Shown here: piece by piece, positions 40,801-53,077 of the stretch
Position numbering within the stretch: position 1 is the first letter of the stretch
Layout of the letters: each line of letters begins with the position of its first letter
Source: Anastatus disparis
Taxonomy: Eukaryota > Arthropoda > Insecta > Hymenoptera > Eupelmidae
DNA: 64,000 bases
Reading direction: 5' to 3'
Assembly (NCBI GenBank): GCA_017163975.1
Contig: JAFFSR010000251.1
Span: forward strand, 7,316,001-7,380,000
Notes under the pieces: model-generated
The model's database searches: none
What the model saw: only the letters and a program-made list of their open reading frames with translations
What the model was told of the DNA's origin: nothing
Program-made: the position numbers and the translations under genes

Positions 40801-42235
40801 TTACAACTTTTTTTGACGTATGAAGATGTCATTCATAATAGTTTGTTTATCATGTTTTCTTTTAAAATTATGAATATTCATTTTTTTTGTTTAAATAATG
40901 TTAATACAAAAGAAGTTTTTAATAATTTTTTAAAAAATAATACTGTAAAAAAATGTTTGTTCTTCAAAATTCTTATACCAAAAAGCTATTACAACTCGAT
41001 GTTCATTTAGCGAAATAACCGTTAGATACAGTATTAGATAATATCTGTATATGCATTTCGTTTGTAATATCAAAAGCTTATAAACAGTATCTTAACAAGT
41101 AAATACAAATACGTAATCACGTATATACAAGTTAGAAACAGTGGTGCAGTTGCATTTCGATTTGCGTGTCCGCGCAAGCGCTCGTTAATACCTTCATTAA
41201 TCACGTGTGGAATTCAGTGCTTGCAATGGGGTATACTCGATATTCTATGATGTGAACTATATATACATGTGCATACACATGCATACATATGTATATGTAT
41301 ATGAACGAGTAGCAAATGTCGTGGTGAGTATTCCAGCTAATTCGATGTCATAAGGGCTATAGAATACAATGGCAAAGCTCTCTCTGTAGAAACTGACCCT
41401 TGAGAGAAGAGAGAGAAAGATGGAGCGAGAGCCACATACGTATATATACACAAACATTCTCTAAAGGTAAAGCTTTAACTCTATGCTGTTCTCTCGCTCC
41501 TTCTCCTTCTCATCCTCTTTAAGTCATATAGTATATACTGTATATAAAGCTCGGGGTGTAACATCACAAATGCAAGTCCCGAGAGCCAATTCGATGCTGA
41601 TCTCTCTCTCTATATCTAGTTCTCTCTTACTCATATGGTTGCTTGGTCCAATGGTGCTTTAACATACGTGCAACAATCGTCCGTGTCTAATGGTATAGAT
41701 CTATATATGTATATATACATTATTACAATACACTCATATTAACAAGACTCATTACGTGTTTATGTGGGTAATACATGTTTTTATTAAAATTTATTTAATG
41801 GCGCACATTAGCATCATTGTAATGCTCATTAAATAAGCAACATTATATACTGCTGCAGTATAAACGAAATTTTATCGAGACACGAATATATATGTTTGTT
41901 AAATAAAATCTTAATCGATTAAAATTGGTAAGATAATGCGCAAATTTTATACTTTATATGTTATACAATGAATGTTTTCTCGGCCAATGCATAATATATT
42001 CTTGCATCAATATGCATTAGTAAATACATGCATACATATATGTATAGGCGTAAATATGTTATACACGGAGAGTAATACGTCTTACCTACCTCTATACATT
42101 TAACAAGTAAATATTAATGTACACCTTTATATTAATGTATACACGTGTGTGAGTTTACACATCCATATGTACATTTGTACATCAACAAACTTTTACAAAA
42201 GTATAAGTTTAACTGCACACTATGCAAAATAAATG
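37801..42235. other. Gene-free AT-rich stretch
   Basis: Besides the LINE fossil at its left edge and the MITE at its right, only AT-rich sequence and TA/CA-rich stretches near 41.25-41.7 kb. No exon recognised. Confidence 0.55.
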
Positions 42236-42237
42236 TA

Positions 42238-42643
42238 CAGTACCGCTCAAAAGTTTGATAACGCTATCCGAAAAACTAGAATGGTTTTTTCAAAATAGGA
42301 AGTTTTACTTGTACTATTATTCTCAACATTTATCCGTTGAAATTATCTAGATCAGATAGAAACTCTTTGAGAAAATTGTAAAACTTGATAACCTAAATGC
42401 CTGAAAAGTGACAAAGCGAGTCTGCCGTTAAAAAATTGGTAAAATAAAATTTATTTTCAAGCTAATTTTTCAACACGATGAAAAACTTTTTAAAAAATTT
42501 CATACGTTGGATTTAAAAAGTCTTAACAAATACTTCAGTATGCTTTTTTTAGAATTTCATTTCAATATCTCATTCGAAAGATATAATCCTTTTTTCCTAA
42601 TCCTATTTTTTGCATAGTGTTATCAAACTTTTGAGGGGTACTG
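42238..42643. mobile_element. Tc1/mariner-type MITE
   Basis: Two terminal inverted repeats of about 30 bp match at about 28 of 30 positions: both ends read CAGTACCNCTCAAAAGTTTG inward and continue with GATAAC and CTAT. The left end is preceded by TA (42236-42237); the right end is followed by CA, read here as a mutated TA. A TA target and CAGT ends are typical of Tc1/mariner/IS630 elements. The 406-bp interior has no open frame, so it is non-autonomous. An internal AAAACTTGATAACC (about 42380) echoes the terminal repeat. Confidence 0.8.
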
Positions 42644-42902
42644 CAGTTAATATGTATATGTATGTATGGAATATTATAAGCAAAGCTTAACCGAATTTTC
42701 AAAATTTTGCTTTTAAGTAAGTTTCATTATGTTATTGGGAGACTTGGCTAACATACATGATGCTTTCATTTTCCCTTCTATATACACGCAACATAAACGC
42801 AATAAGCCCTTAGGAGTATGGTCAGAAACCACTATCCAACTGGGGAAACCTTTGTGCATTTAATTAATCAGTAGACTGCTATAAAGTCTTTGAGATATAT
42901 AC

Positions 42903-42941
42903 ATATATATATATATCTTGCTCTCTCTCTCTCTCTCTCTT
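42903..42941 (+). repeat. Compound (TA)n-(CT)n microsatellite
   Basis: A TA run (42903-42916) is followed by TCTTG and a ten-unit CT run (42921-42941). Confidence 0.9.
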
Positions 42942-43674
42942 TGAAGAGAGTTTAGAAATTTCGTTCGTATATCGCGTGTTGTACAAAGGATGACAAATGA
43001 TTTCAAATAGAATACATGATGTTCATTACCGAATATTAAGGGTTTTCAGCTAGGCTTTTACTTGAATTATCGCAGCTGTTACAAACTGTTCTGCTATTTT
43101 GTGATTTAATGCATAACCTGCAGTTAGTGATAAATTTATTTGATTTTAATTTATCTACTGTAATGACGCAATTTCTTTTGTTCATTCGAAACAATGGAAA
43201 ATCTATTCATTAAATTAATATTATATGAAATTTTCAATTGTCAATAATTCTTTTATTTGTGTTAATTTAAAATATTTAATAATAACTTAGAGATAAAATT
43301 AAATGCAATTTTCGATTTTCAGCATGACGATTTCATTACTGACAATTAAACTTATCATTAGAAATTAACTTTGAATCAGATTTATGAATTGATTACTGAA
43401 GTGCAACCTAATACAAAGTCCGATTAATCCTCATTGTCCACTGGAAAAGGTTTAATGTACAAAATAATAGACATAAATGTAGTATAAAATAATTAACATA
43501 AATGCAATTTATTAGGCATTTTATTTTTTCAAATTTAAAAGAATTTAATGAGTTTTATTAATTTTTAATTACTAATAAATTAATAAAAATATTAATATCC
43601 GTATTATTATTCATTGAAAGAATAAAAAAAAAACAAACTCAACAAAGCGATAAAATATTTTATTTTATTTAATT

Positions 43675-43861
43675 TAACGTCACTGTATTTATGCTATCAT
43701 TGCGATGTTAATTAGCGACAGAGACCGTCAGTGTGTTTGTGAAGAAAGCACATGTAACGTACAGAGGTGCTTGTATCAATCAACCGCCGAGAGCGGGAGT
43801 TGAACTCGGAACCCCGAGATTACGAATCCGTCACTCTACCGATTAAGCCACTGACGACCTC
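43675..43861 (-). mobile_element. tRNA-derived SINE, copy 2
   Basis: Same family as copy 1: the - strand head carries a degenerate A box (the + strand shows GATTAAGCC where other copies have GACTGAGCC), a B box GAGTTCAACTCCC, and a full body. The + strand T-rich tail is TTTTATTTAATTTAACGTC. AAATATTT occurs on both sides (43655-43665 and just after 43865) and may be a short target-site duplication. It faces copy 3 head to head. Confidence 0.85.
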
Positions 43862-44677
43862 AACCAAATATTTAAAATAAAGTAATCAACTTCATGGCGA
43901 TTTTTATTACCAGTTAGTTTAGTCAACGATCGACTTATAAAGTCAATAAATATATTATCATTTATTTTTTATAATATCATTGATTTTTATTTTGTTTTTG
44001 TAATTTAACGAGTTCGATATAGTCCGTAGCTAACTTACGCTTCAAATGCCAAGCGCGCGTTTGATTAAATAAAGTAAATCTAGTCGTTTTATAGTTTAGT
44101 TATGTGTAAAAGATTAGTTTATCAGTTTGAGTTGGAATTTGAAAGTTAAGCTTTTTTTTTGTGGGGTATAAGCTTATATTAGTTGAGCGATAGAATTTGA
44201 TAACGCGCACATGATTCTTAATTTGTGCGTGACTAAAATTTTCTTTTACCTTAATTTTCAGTGAAAAAAAAAATAATACCTCGATGACATGATATTATTT
44301 TTGTTGACGTAAAACGAAAAATTAACGAAAACGATCTCCTAATAGCCTTCTTGCTTTACGCAAATTTATGTTAAAATTTTTAGTTTGAATAATTCATAAA
44401 GGTTTATCGAATTATGCCTAGATTGATAAAAGATTTATTTTTTGTTTTTTTAAATCACATAAACAAACCTAAAAAGTAAGTCAAATTAATGAATATTTAT
44501 ATATTTTTCAAAATAGAGATAAAATTGTTTTCTTTTAAATATTGCTTTATTAATATTGTAATATATAGCACGATTTAATAACGAAGTAATGACCTTGATT
44601 GATATATTTATCAAAAGTAAGATTAAATTGTAAAGTCAATGCTTTAAGTTACTTAGGTATGAATAACATTTCAATTT

Positions 44678-44880
44678 GAGGTCGTCAGTGGCTCAGTCGG
44701 TAGAGCGATGGATTCGTAATCTCGAGGTGTCCCGAGTTCGAATCCCGCTCTCAGCCGATTGATACAAGCACCGCTGTAAATACGATATATGTGCTTTGTT
44801 CACAAACGCACTGAGAAACCTTCGACGCTAATTAGCAACGCAATAATAGCATAAATACAGCGACGTTAAATAAAAAAAAA
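44678..44880 (+). mobile_element. tRNA-derived SINE, copy 3 (only + strand copy)
   Basis: Order on + : GAGGTCGTCAGTGGCTCAG (tRNA-like 5' end and A box), anticodon-like TTCGTAA, B box GAGTTCGAATCCC, then the family body (TTAGCAACGCAATAATAGCA) and the tail AAATAAAAAAAAA followed by AATAATAATAA. The A and B boxes are close to RNA polymerase III consensus, so this copy is the best preserved promoter of the six. It is not a tRNA gene: there is no matching acceptor stem or 3' terminator directly after the head. Confidence 0.87.
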
Positions 44881-46787
44881 ATAATAATAAGATTGAAAAA
44901 ATAACGATAATTGTTTACAATTTAAATTAATGTATTATGATACTTATGAAATTTAATTAAACAATTATCTTCCATTTAAAAAAAAATTTTTTATTTTGTT
45001 AAATTTTTTACTGCTTATTATATTTATTGAAATTTATTTGAATTGAAAAAAATCGTGATTGAATTTTTTTTAATAAGAATATCACCGATATCTTGTGGTT
45101 TCTCAATATCATAAATGTTTTCAAATAATAATGCTATATAGACGATCCATTTTTACGATGAAATATATCAAAGGAATAAGAAAAATTATGCAATAACGTT
45201 TTATTGAAATTTCGTTCAAATAATTATTTTATTTCTCGAATTTTTCTAGAAATGCTAATAAGCTTATAAAAAGGATCATTCGATAATTAATGATTTCCAT
45301 GAGAAAGGATTTTCAGAGAAACTAGAAATTTAGTAATTAAATTAATGAAAAATCTAAAAAATAAACTTAATACAAGAAATAAATAAATTTATATATTTTC
45401 ATCATGAATTCAAATTCATAGTAATTTGACTTTATTAATTACTGATATCAAAAGCATAGTAAATAACACTATCATATTTTTATAAAAATCTAATGATGAA
45501 CATTATAAAGTTTCAAAAGTTAATATTCAATTAAAAAAATAGGACCTAGAAAATATATCATAAAAGAGCAGTAGTCCAATTATCGTTATTATTCTTTAAA
45601 CAGTTTCTTTTTTGCTCCTTCGTTCATTCAAAAAAATGCCTCTACCCACAGTAGAGTAAAGCAGGTTCAAACGACAAATGCCGCATCAACGTTATTATTC
45701 TATTGAGCTTGTAAGAAATGTCATCGACTGTTACTGGCGCAACGTCTTATTCGACAACAAGAAAGTATGAAGAGGGAATAGATAGAGAACGAGAAAGAGA
45801 GAGAGAGAAAGATTGAAAAACGACATCCTGTGTGTAGTGTGCTTGTAATATTACTGACTTGCGAGAAAATGAAAAGAATTGAATATGCTTTTTCGTATTC
45901 TTCTTTTTCTCATCGATTTTATTTAGTTTACTGGTATTCCTTTTTTTTTTGCTGTCGTATACTTATGATTGTATTAAGTTCACGTTTTATCACTTTACGG
46001 CACAAGATTAATATTATAATATTAAAGAATATTTTTTTATTGATTTGAAATAACATTTCTCGATACAACGAGATTTTATTTGTATTAAATAAATATTTAT
46101 ATTGTTTAATAGTAAAACGTGGGTTTTTAAACATACAAATATTTACTAAAATTTTATCGAATAAAATTTAAAAAATATTTTATTTGAGATCTCTATAATA
46201 AAATATTTATTTAATGAAAACAAACATTTTAAATGTAATCATTTTTTTACACGATATGATACATTAACAAAATTTTAATCATAAAATTCAATTTATGTCA
46301 TTTATTGATGATTCTCGCAATCGCGATTTAAAATCGTAAAAACACAAAAACATTCCTGTTAAAATATTAAAGTGATTCGTTATTTTGAAACAAAAGAGCG
46401 TATAGATGTTTACTTATATTTTGTACAACACAAGAATATTGTTTACTTTAAAATATTTATCGTGTAATATTTTTAATTGATTATTTTTAATATTATTTAC
46501 CAAAATATCACTACTTGTTAATTAAAATTATCTAATTTGATTAGCTTTCAATTTCTAATTAAGTACACGTATTTATGTGAGTAGAAAAATATTTAATTCA
46601 TGATTTAGATCGTAGCAATTTTGATTTAATTTCACCCTCGAAATCTTTGAATTACCACATACCATCAGCAATTATAGCAATGAATCAACAGTTAAAACGA
46701 AATTTTCTCCCTCCCTCATAAATTAAATGATTGTATAGAAATATCTCCCATACCGTTTCCATTGTATAATGTTTAATTAAAGAATTT
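44881..46787. other. AT-rich sequence immediately upstream of the coding exon
   Basis: No promoter or 5' exon could be assigned. A GA tract at 45.79-45.82 kb lies in a small less AT-rich pocket (45.65-45.83 kb). The exon's split first codon means this sequence is intronic. Confidence 0.6.
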
Positions 46788-46806
46788 CAATATTTTCTTG
46801 TTACAG
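46788..46806 (+). other. Splice acceptor of the Kirre/Rst-like exon
   Basis: A pyrimidine-rich stretch leads to TTACAG just before the coding sequence. The reading frame of the signal peptide runs back to this AG without a stop and without an initiating ATG, which supports a real acceptor rather than a transcription start here. Confidence 0.8.
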
Positions 46807-47135
46807 ACGGCGATTTAAGCTCGGTCGATTTTTACTATTGTTGTTGCTACTTTCATTACCAATATGTACAAGATCAGCGGCGGCGCGTGGCTCAACGCTT
46901 GATATGGATGGCTTTACAACTTATAGACCATCTATGACAACAGAAATGGTTTATCAACGCTTTGCTATTGAACCTATGGATCAAACTGCAGTTATTGGCA
47001 GTAAAGTGACATTACCTTGTAGAGTATTAAATCAAAAGGGTTTAATACAATGGACCAAAGATGCTTTTGGTTTAGGTGCCATAAGAAATCTTACAGGATA
47101 TGAGAGATACGCTATGATTGGTAGTGACGAGGAAG
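46807..47135 (+). CDS. kirre/rst: Internal coding exon: signal peptide core and first half of Ig domain 1 of a Kirre/Roughest-type adhesion protein
   Basis: The exon follows TTTTCTTGTTACAG and ends at GAGGAAG/GTAAGT, so it has a good acceptor and donor. It carries 109 complete codons; the first base completes a split codon and the last begins a Gly codon. Exon residues 8-19 are a Leu-rich hydrophobic core after basic residues (RRFKLGR), a typical signal peptide, with cleavage likely near residues 23-27. The Ig part starts with QRFAIEPMDQTAVIGSKV (50-67), the B-strand Cys is C71 in LPC, the C-strand Trp is W82 in QWTKD, and N94-L-T is a glycosylation sequon. GYERYAMIGSDEE is characteristic of the insect Kirre/Rst (Neph1-like) first Ig domain. 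These are single-pass membrane proteins acting in myoblast fusion and cell recognition. No in-frame ATG precedes the hydrophobic core (first Met is residue 33, at 46904), so translation starts in an upstream exon not found here. The second Ig cysteine must be in the next exon. Which paralogue (kirre or rst) is undecided. Confidence 0.9.
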
Positions 47136-47141
47136 GTAAGT
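47136..47141 (+). other. Splice donor after the Kirre/Rst-like exon
   Basis: GTAAGT is a consensus donor placed directly after GAC GAG GAA G. Family members continue with Gly-Asp-Tyr/Phe after this acidic motif, so an exon break inside the Gly codon is plausible. Reading through gives low-similarity hydrophobic sequence and then a stop at about 47225. Confidence 0.85.
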
Positions 47142-48928
47142 TTATTGTTTTATTTTATTTTTATACACTTTTAAAAAAGTTATTAATTACTTATAAATCG
47201 ACATTTATTTCAACGATTCCCGTATGAAGACTTTTATTTACCGTCTAACTATTTCCAAATTATCTTAAATATACGATTATATTATTTTCCTTTATTTGAA
47301 TTAAATGATACAAATAATTTATATTTTATTTTGATTAGAAACGTGTTAAAATCTCTCATTAAGTTACCTTTATTAGAACCGTCGAATAGATCAGATTTTA
47401 AAGCACCAGATGTAAGCATATCAATAGAAATATTTTGTTTTTATAAATCCATTAAAAATTCAAAAACAAAAGAATGAAACAAGATGAATTACCAAAATAT
47501 TTTAAGCAGCAAGACAAAGTAATGATAAAATTTTTGCATTGCATTCTTATATTTGATAATTATGAGAATAAATTATGCTTATGGTTTATTCATATATATG
47601 GCTTCATAAATCATATATTATATACATATATAAATTTTGCGGAAGTATTGTAATATCTATTTTGTCAACATTCCAATTTTCACGAAATATTATTCATATA
47701 CTAGTCACGCATAAAATGACGCAGATTGCGACCTAATTGTAGAAACAACTGACAACTAATTTCAAATTTATGTAAATACTTGTCTAATAATTGAGTTTGA
47801 TAAAGAGAATTTTAATGAATATCATTAATATTTTATTTTAAAACATATACTAAATTCGTATGAATTTTAGTTATATAAATTTTACAATTTTCAAAATAAA
47901 TTAACTTGTTTTATATGTTAATTAAACTTTATATACGAGCCATTTTAATTTTATTTTCTTAGATAATTTATTGAAATTATTAATTTATGGATTAATTCTA
48001 TTGTATTTTCATTAATAAATTTAAAATTTTACGAAGAATTTTAATACTATATTAAATAGAATAGAAATATTTCATTAACTTTTAAGTAGATAAATCAATA
48101 TTGAATAAGACAAAAATAAGATTGCTCTTTTCTGCGTTGATGAAACGTGTAAGAAAGAAAGAAAGAGAAAAAAATCGTAGGGACTGATAAAATAAGTTTC
48201 CAATAACTTTTCAGGTCCACTCGAATATTACTGCATGAGAGACATTTTTTTTTGCTTTTGACTCTATCTATTATATTTCTCTCCCTCTTATACCCTTTTT
48301 CTAACTCAACCAATTTTTAAGCATGTCACGATTTTGCCTTGTCATTTCCATTATTTTACTTTTATCGTTCTTATGAATACTTTAATCGTCGCGCCGAGCA
48401 TAAGCTTGCTATACTAAAGTTTACGACGCAATTCTAACATTGTATTTTTCTCAACTTGATTATACACTTGCGTTTCATAAAACCTTTCCTTTCAAATCTT
48501 TGTCTCGTGCGTCATTGTATATAGAAAGAAAAAAAATAAACAAGTCCATTCAATTGCAGTGAATTTCTTCAAGCAATTAAGCCAATTTAAATATTAAACA
48601 TAAAATTGGCTACTCGGCTGTGTTCGTACAAAGAAAAGTACAAATTTTAGGTTCACGTTTGATAGGGAGGGGAAAAAAATTGTCAAGGAAATTCATTACA
48701 GTAAAGTGCTTATTTTTAAATACGATAATAATATTAACATATTTATTTACAATTGTATTTTTGTTTTGTAAAAAATGATTTAGAAAAATAGCTACTTCAT
48801 GAATTTTTATATCGATGTATCTGTAACTTTTAAATGAATTGAAAAAAAAATTTATTAAGTAACAATCGTGTGATAGGTAGTAACCATAAAAAATTCATGA
48901 CAATTAATTTTTTTTTTTTTCATTTCAT

Positions 48929-49099
48929 TTAACGTCGCTGTATTTATGCTATCATGACGATGCTAATTAGCGACGGAGACCGTCAGTGTGTTTGCGAACA
49001 AAGTACATGTAACGTACAGTGGTGCGTGTATCAATCGGTCGAGAGTGGGATTCGAACTCGGGACCTCGAGATTACGAATCCATCGCTCTACCGACTGAG
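48929..49099 (-). mobile_element. tRNA-derived SINE, copy 4, 5' end shortened
   Basis: The body, B box (GATTCGAACTCGGG on +) and most of the A box are intact, but the extreme 5' end is missing or altered. The + strand reads GACTGAGACTCC where other copies have GACTGAGCCGCTGAGACCTC. The + strand tail is a 14-nt T run followed by CATTTCATTTAACGTC. Two overlapping open frames across this copy give the GIRTRDLEI-type peptides often mis-called as genes; they are SINE sequence. Confidence 0.85.
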
Positions 49100-52000
49100 A
49101 CTCCAATATATCTTCATTCATTCAATGACAGAAGCAAAAAATCAGGATTTCATTCTCAACATAAAGCTTTTACATTTTTATTACTTAAAATTGCGTTCTC
49201 GAGTTTAAATTAGTTTTGGAACATTTACCAAGAGCTTGATGGCTCAGTCAATATGTATACACTATAATGCATCAACTTCTTAAATCTATACTTATAAAAT
49301 TATATTATAAAATGAACATAGATTTTTGTAGTCAAGGGATTTTTAACGTATAATATGTAATAAAATGTTAATTGATTTACATATCAAATCTTTTAATCAA
49401 AAATGGTCAAAATTAAAAAAAAATGAAACGGTCGGTTAATGTATAAATTCTACTTTTCGGTGATTGATTTAATATTTTACAATAATTAAAATCCACGTGG
49501 ATGACTTATAATTTATAAATATTTCATAATCCATTAAAACAGTATATAGTTATTATAAAACTAAAAATTTAAATACCTTAAAAGAAATTGAACCTTTTGA
49601 TAAAGAGTCCTGTAGTTTATAGCTTATATCAACCTACAAAAGGATCTTATATTTTATTTTATTGTCAAGGCTAAATTATTCAATGAGATAAGGTGATACG
49701 GATATACATGATTTATCTAACTGATTATTTAACTAATTAAAGAAATGTGCTGAAAAGTTAATAGGCTTAAAAAAGATTATAATTTCAAATGCTTACGAAT
49801 GAAATAATATTTATGATTATCAAGCTTTATGATAATTGTATGATTTTTACTTTTTTTTTTTATTAAATACAAATATATATGAATAAAAAACTAATACTGA
49901 TACGAGTAATGATTTGCATCAAGTCAAACACGCGAGCGGACTTTAATAAAATTCAATTTACAGATACATATTTTGTTATTACTTTCATCTATAAAAAAAT
50001 AAAATAAGATTGTAAAAAGATTCAATCGGTATGTATACAAATAATTACAATTATTAGAATAATATTAAATTTTTATTATACTTCAAGATATTTTTCTTGA
50101 TTCGACAATAACAAATATACTACTCTCAGAATTTCGGTTTTTTTCATATTTTATTTATATAATAAATTCGAGTTCAATAAAAATTTTTTACATTTTAAAT
50201 ATCTTAAAATCTTTACATACTTAATGAATGAAGAAAATTTAATAAAAGAATAAATCAATAACGAATTGCATCCAATTTATTATTATCTTTAAAAAGTAAT
50301 TTGTTAATGCAAATCAAATGAATCTCAGTCTAAAGCCATTTTGTCCTACTCACTAAGGAATTATTTTTAAAAACTTTTTTAAATTTTTCTTTAACGTTTT
50401 GACTTCTGAAATTTGAGTTATTAAAACATCTTTAAAAATTCACAAACTTGCATTTTTAATTACTTGCACAACATGTATCGATTATGTTCAAAGTTAAGAA
50501 ATACCAACTTCTTGCCAGTCTACAAATTAATAAATATATCAAGTCATATGATAAATATAATGTGTCACTATCATATTTTCCATAAGTTAAAAATTATAAA
50601 ATAAAACTTTTTAATTGCCATTTTACGAGTTAAACACAATTTTTTGTACTCAAAGTTAAAGTCTCCAGTCTTCTATTAATTTTTTTTTCAGTGATTGTAA
50701 TTAAATTATAAAATTTTAAGAATTTTCCATATTAAATAATTCATAAAGTATTCGTATAGATTTTAATTTACATATTATTCTCGATAAAACATAATTTTTA
50801 AATTACTGTTAATTGATTGTGCAAAAATATTATCGGCAAAATTTCTGCGCATCGGAAGTACTTGTTATTCTATATAATCCATCTTCATGAATTATCATTG
50901 GAATTCGAAATGAAATTATAATAATATTAATTCGAATGTATGAACAAATTGATCAAAAAATTTTTAATTATTTTTTATGAGAGCTGTGATTAATAATAAA
51001 GTAATACGCTCATGAAATAATTAGAATTATTCGCTAAAATAATACTTTTTAATGCATCTCAATTTTTTTACAAATAATAATTTTCGAGATGAATTTTTTA
51101 ATTAATTGATTAATATTTGAGGAAAATACTCAAAAATAAATTTCTTTGAAAACTGATTATAATTATTATATCTTCGAAAAATACTAATGAAAATCTTTTA
51201 TTCAATTACGTATATTTTATAATTATATTCATTATTAAAAATTTTAAAAATATGTTCTTTTAATTTTCTTACTTTTCTCAATTTTATTGAAAGAAAAGGA
51301 CACTGAAAATTGGAATAAATAAAAAAAAAGCAGTCGAAACCAATAATAAAATTAAACGCCCTGCAGAATGGCAGTGTACAAACAAAATAACTGCTGATAC
51401 ATAAAATTTAATCAATTAACTGTTACGCTATTATGTGTAATGTTGCGCCCATTATTTTTCATCGTCATCATTGTCGTCGTCTCATGGAAAATCCAGTGAA
51501 ATTGCTTTTGCAAAATGTTTTCCACGTATATCAACGATTGAAATGTTATCATGAGTATTCAGCTAAAGCTTCATACCGTGTTCAATATTCGCTCATTCTC
51601 TCTTTCTCTCTCTCTTCCCCTTTTACTTTAACTTTTACTATACCTGTATATATTAAATGAATTAAGTTCTCTCGCTCATTCGCTCACTCATTCTAAGCTT
51701 GCAATGGATTGAACGTCACGACTGTCAAGAGCAATCGGCACCATGTGCTCACATATATATGTATATGCATGTAGAATATAGTAAGCGAGCATACGAAGAT
51801 TGCATCGTGGTTTAGATTTTGCAGTTCAGTAATGATTTTCATTTTAATGCTCAACACAGCGGGCGCTTCATTTAGAAAATTATATAGTCGAGAGAGAAAA
51901 ATTTTTTACGTTAAATAAATAATAACGTTTAATGAAAATTTATTCTTATTTAGTTTTAAAATTGCTGAATTAAGATTAATTCAGTTTTAAAAGTTTGAGT

Positions 52001-53053
52001 TAATTTTATTTAAAATAGCATGTATATAGCATTGTTCATGCTGTATCGTATCAAATTTGGTTAAGTCTTTAGTTAAATTTATTTAAATGCACAAGTACAA
52101 TTCGCTTTATGTGGATACTCAACTTTTTAAGCAAATTTTACTTAAATTAAGCAATTTGAATTTAAGATTTAACTTTCGCATACGCTTGCTAACAGTAAAT
52201 TACAAAAATTTAAAAAAAAAAAAGCTAACAAGGTTAACAGTAGTTAAGTTTGTGTGATTTGAACAATTTTTTTATCTTTCATTGCGTGATTTTACTCTCA
52301 AACTATTTTGTATTATCAAGTTTCATTGTACTAGCGACAGATTTTTATTTAAAATAAATCTTTAAAAGCGTTGAATTCATTCTTATTTCAAAAATATACA
52401 TTAAAAATCAATTATTGTGAAAAATCAAAGCTATTTTTTAATAAAAACAAGCATATGTATTATGATAAAAAAGGAACATAAAACTTATTGTTTCATAAAT
52501 TTCTTTAAAATGACGAAAAACTCATAGACCGTGTAAGAGATGAAAGAAGAGAAGGGGGAGGGGGTTATATAGCTCAACTATAATTCATGAGGTATTAACT
52601 TTAAACTATAAATTAAAGTGGGCTCTTCTAGCTGCTCGATTCTACTGCGTGTACTCACACTCATACTCTCTCTCTCTTTTAGTCTCTCATAGTCTTCTTG
52701 TACAATAAGTGAAGGAGAGAGAAAGAGAGAGAGAGACTTCTATCTTTAGAGTAAAGTTAAGTATAGGAGAGAAGGAAAAGTGAGGTTAGAGTAGAAAAGG
52801 TATAAGAGCTACAGGGCAGGAATGAACCTTTACCGAAGTTTCTACAAGCATGATACGATAACCGAAGTCATAAGAAAATTTGTACAACTTTCTGAGAATA
52901 AAGATGAATCTATTAATAAATTTCGGAGAATTTATTTTTCTTTTTTTTTTCATTAGCATAAATGAAACATTAAAAATATTTTTCTGGAATTTATTGTTTA
53001 CTGATTAGTTCTTTAATATTTTAATAAATTCATGTTATGAATTAGATCCCTGT

Positions 53054-53077
53054 TTAGATTTTTTATAAAAAATCTAA
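53054..53077. repeat. Perfect 24-bp palindrome
   Basis: TTAGATTTTTTA followed by TAAAAAATCTAA, an exact palindrome in AT-rich intron sequence. Confidence 0.8.

Noticed and set aside
44678..44752. Possible functional tRNA gene
   Set aside because: A and B boxes are present, but acceptor and anticodon stems do not pair and the SINE body follows directly.
48954..49213. Two overlapping + strand frames with GIRTRDLEI- and WDSNSGPRDYES-type peptides
   Set aside because: They are translations of SINE copy 4 (tRNA-like head), a known source of false gene calls.
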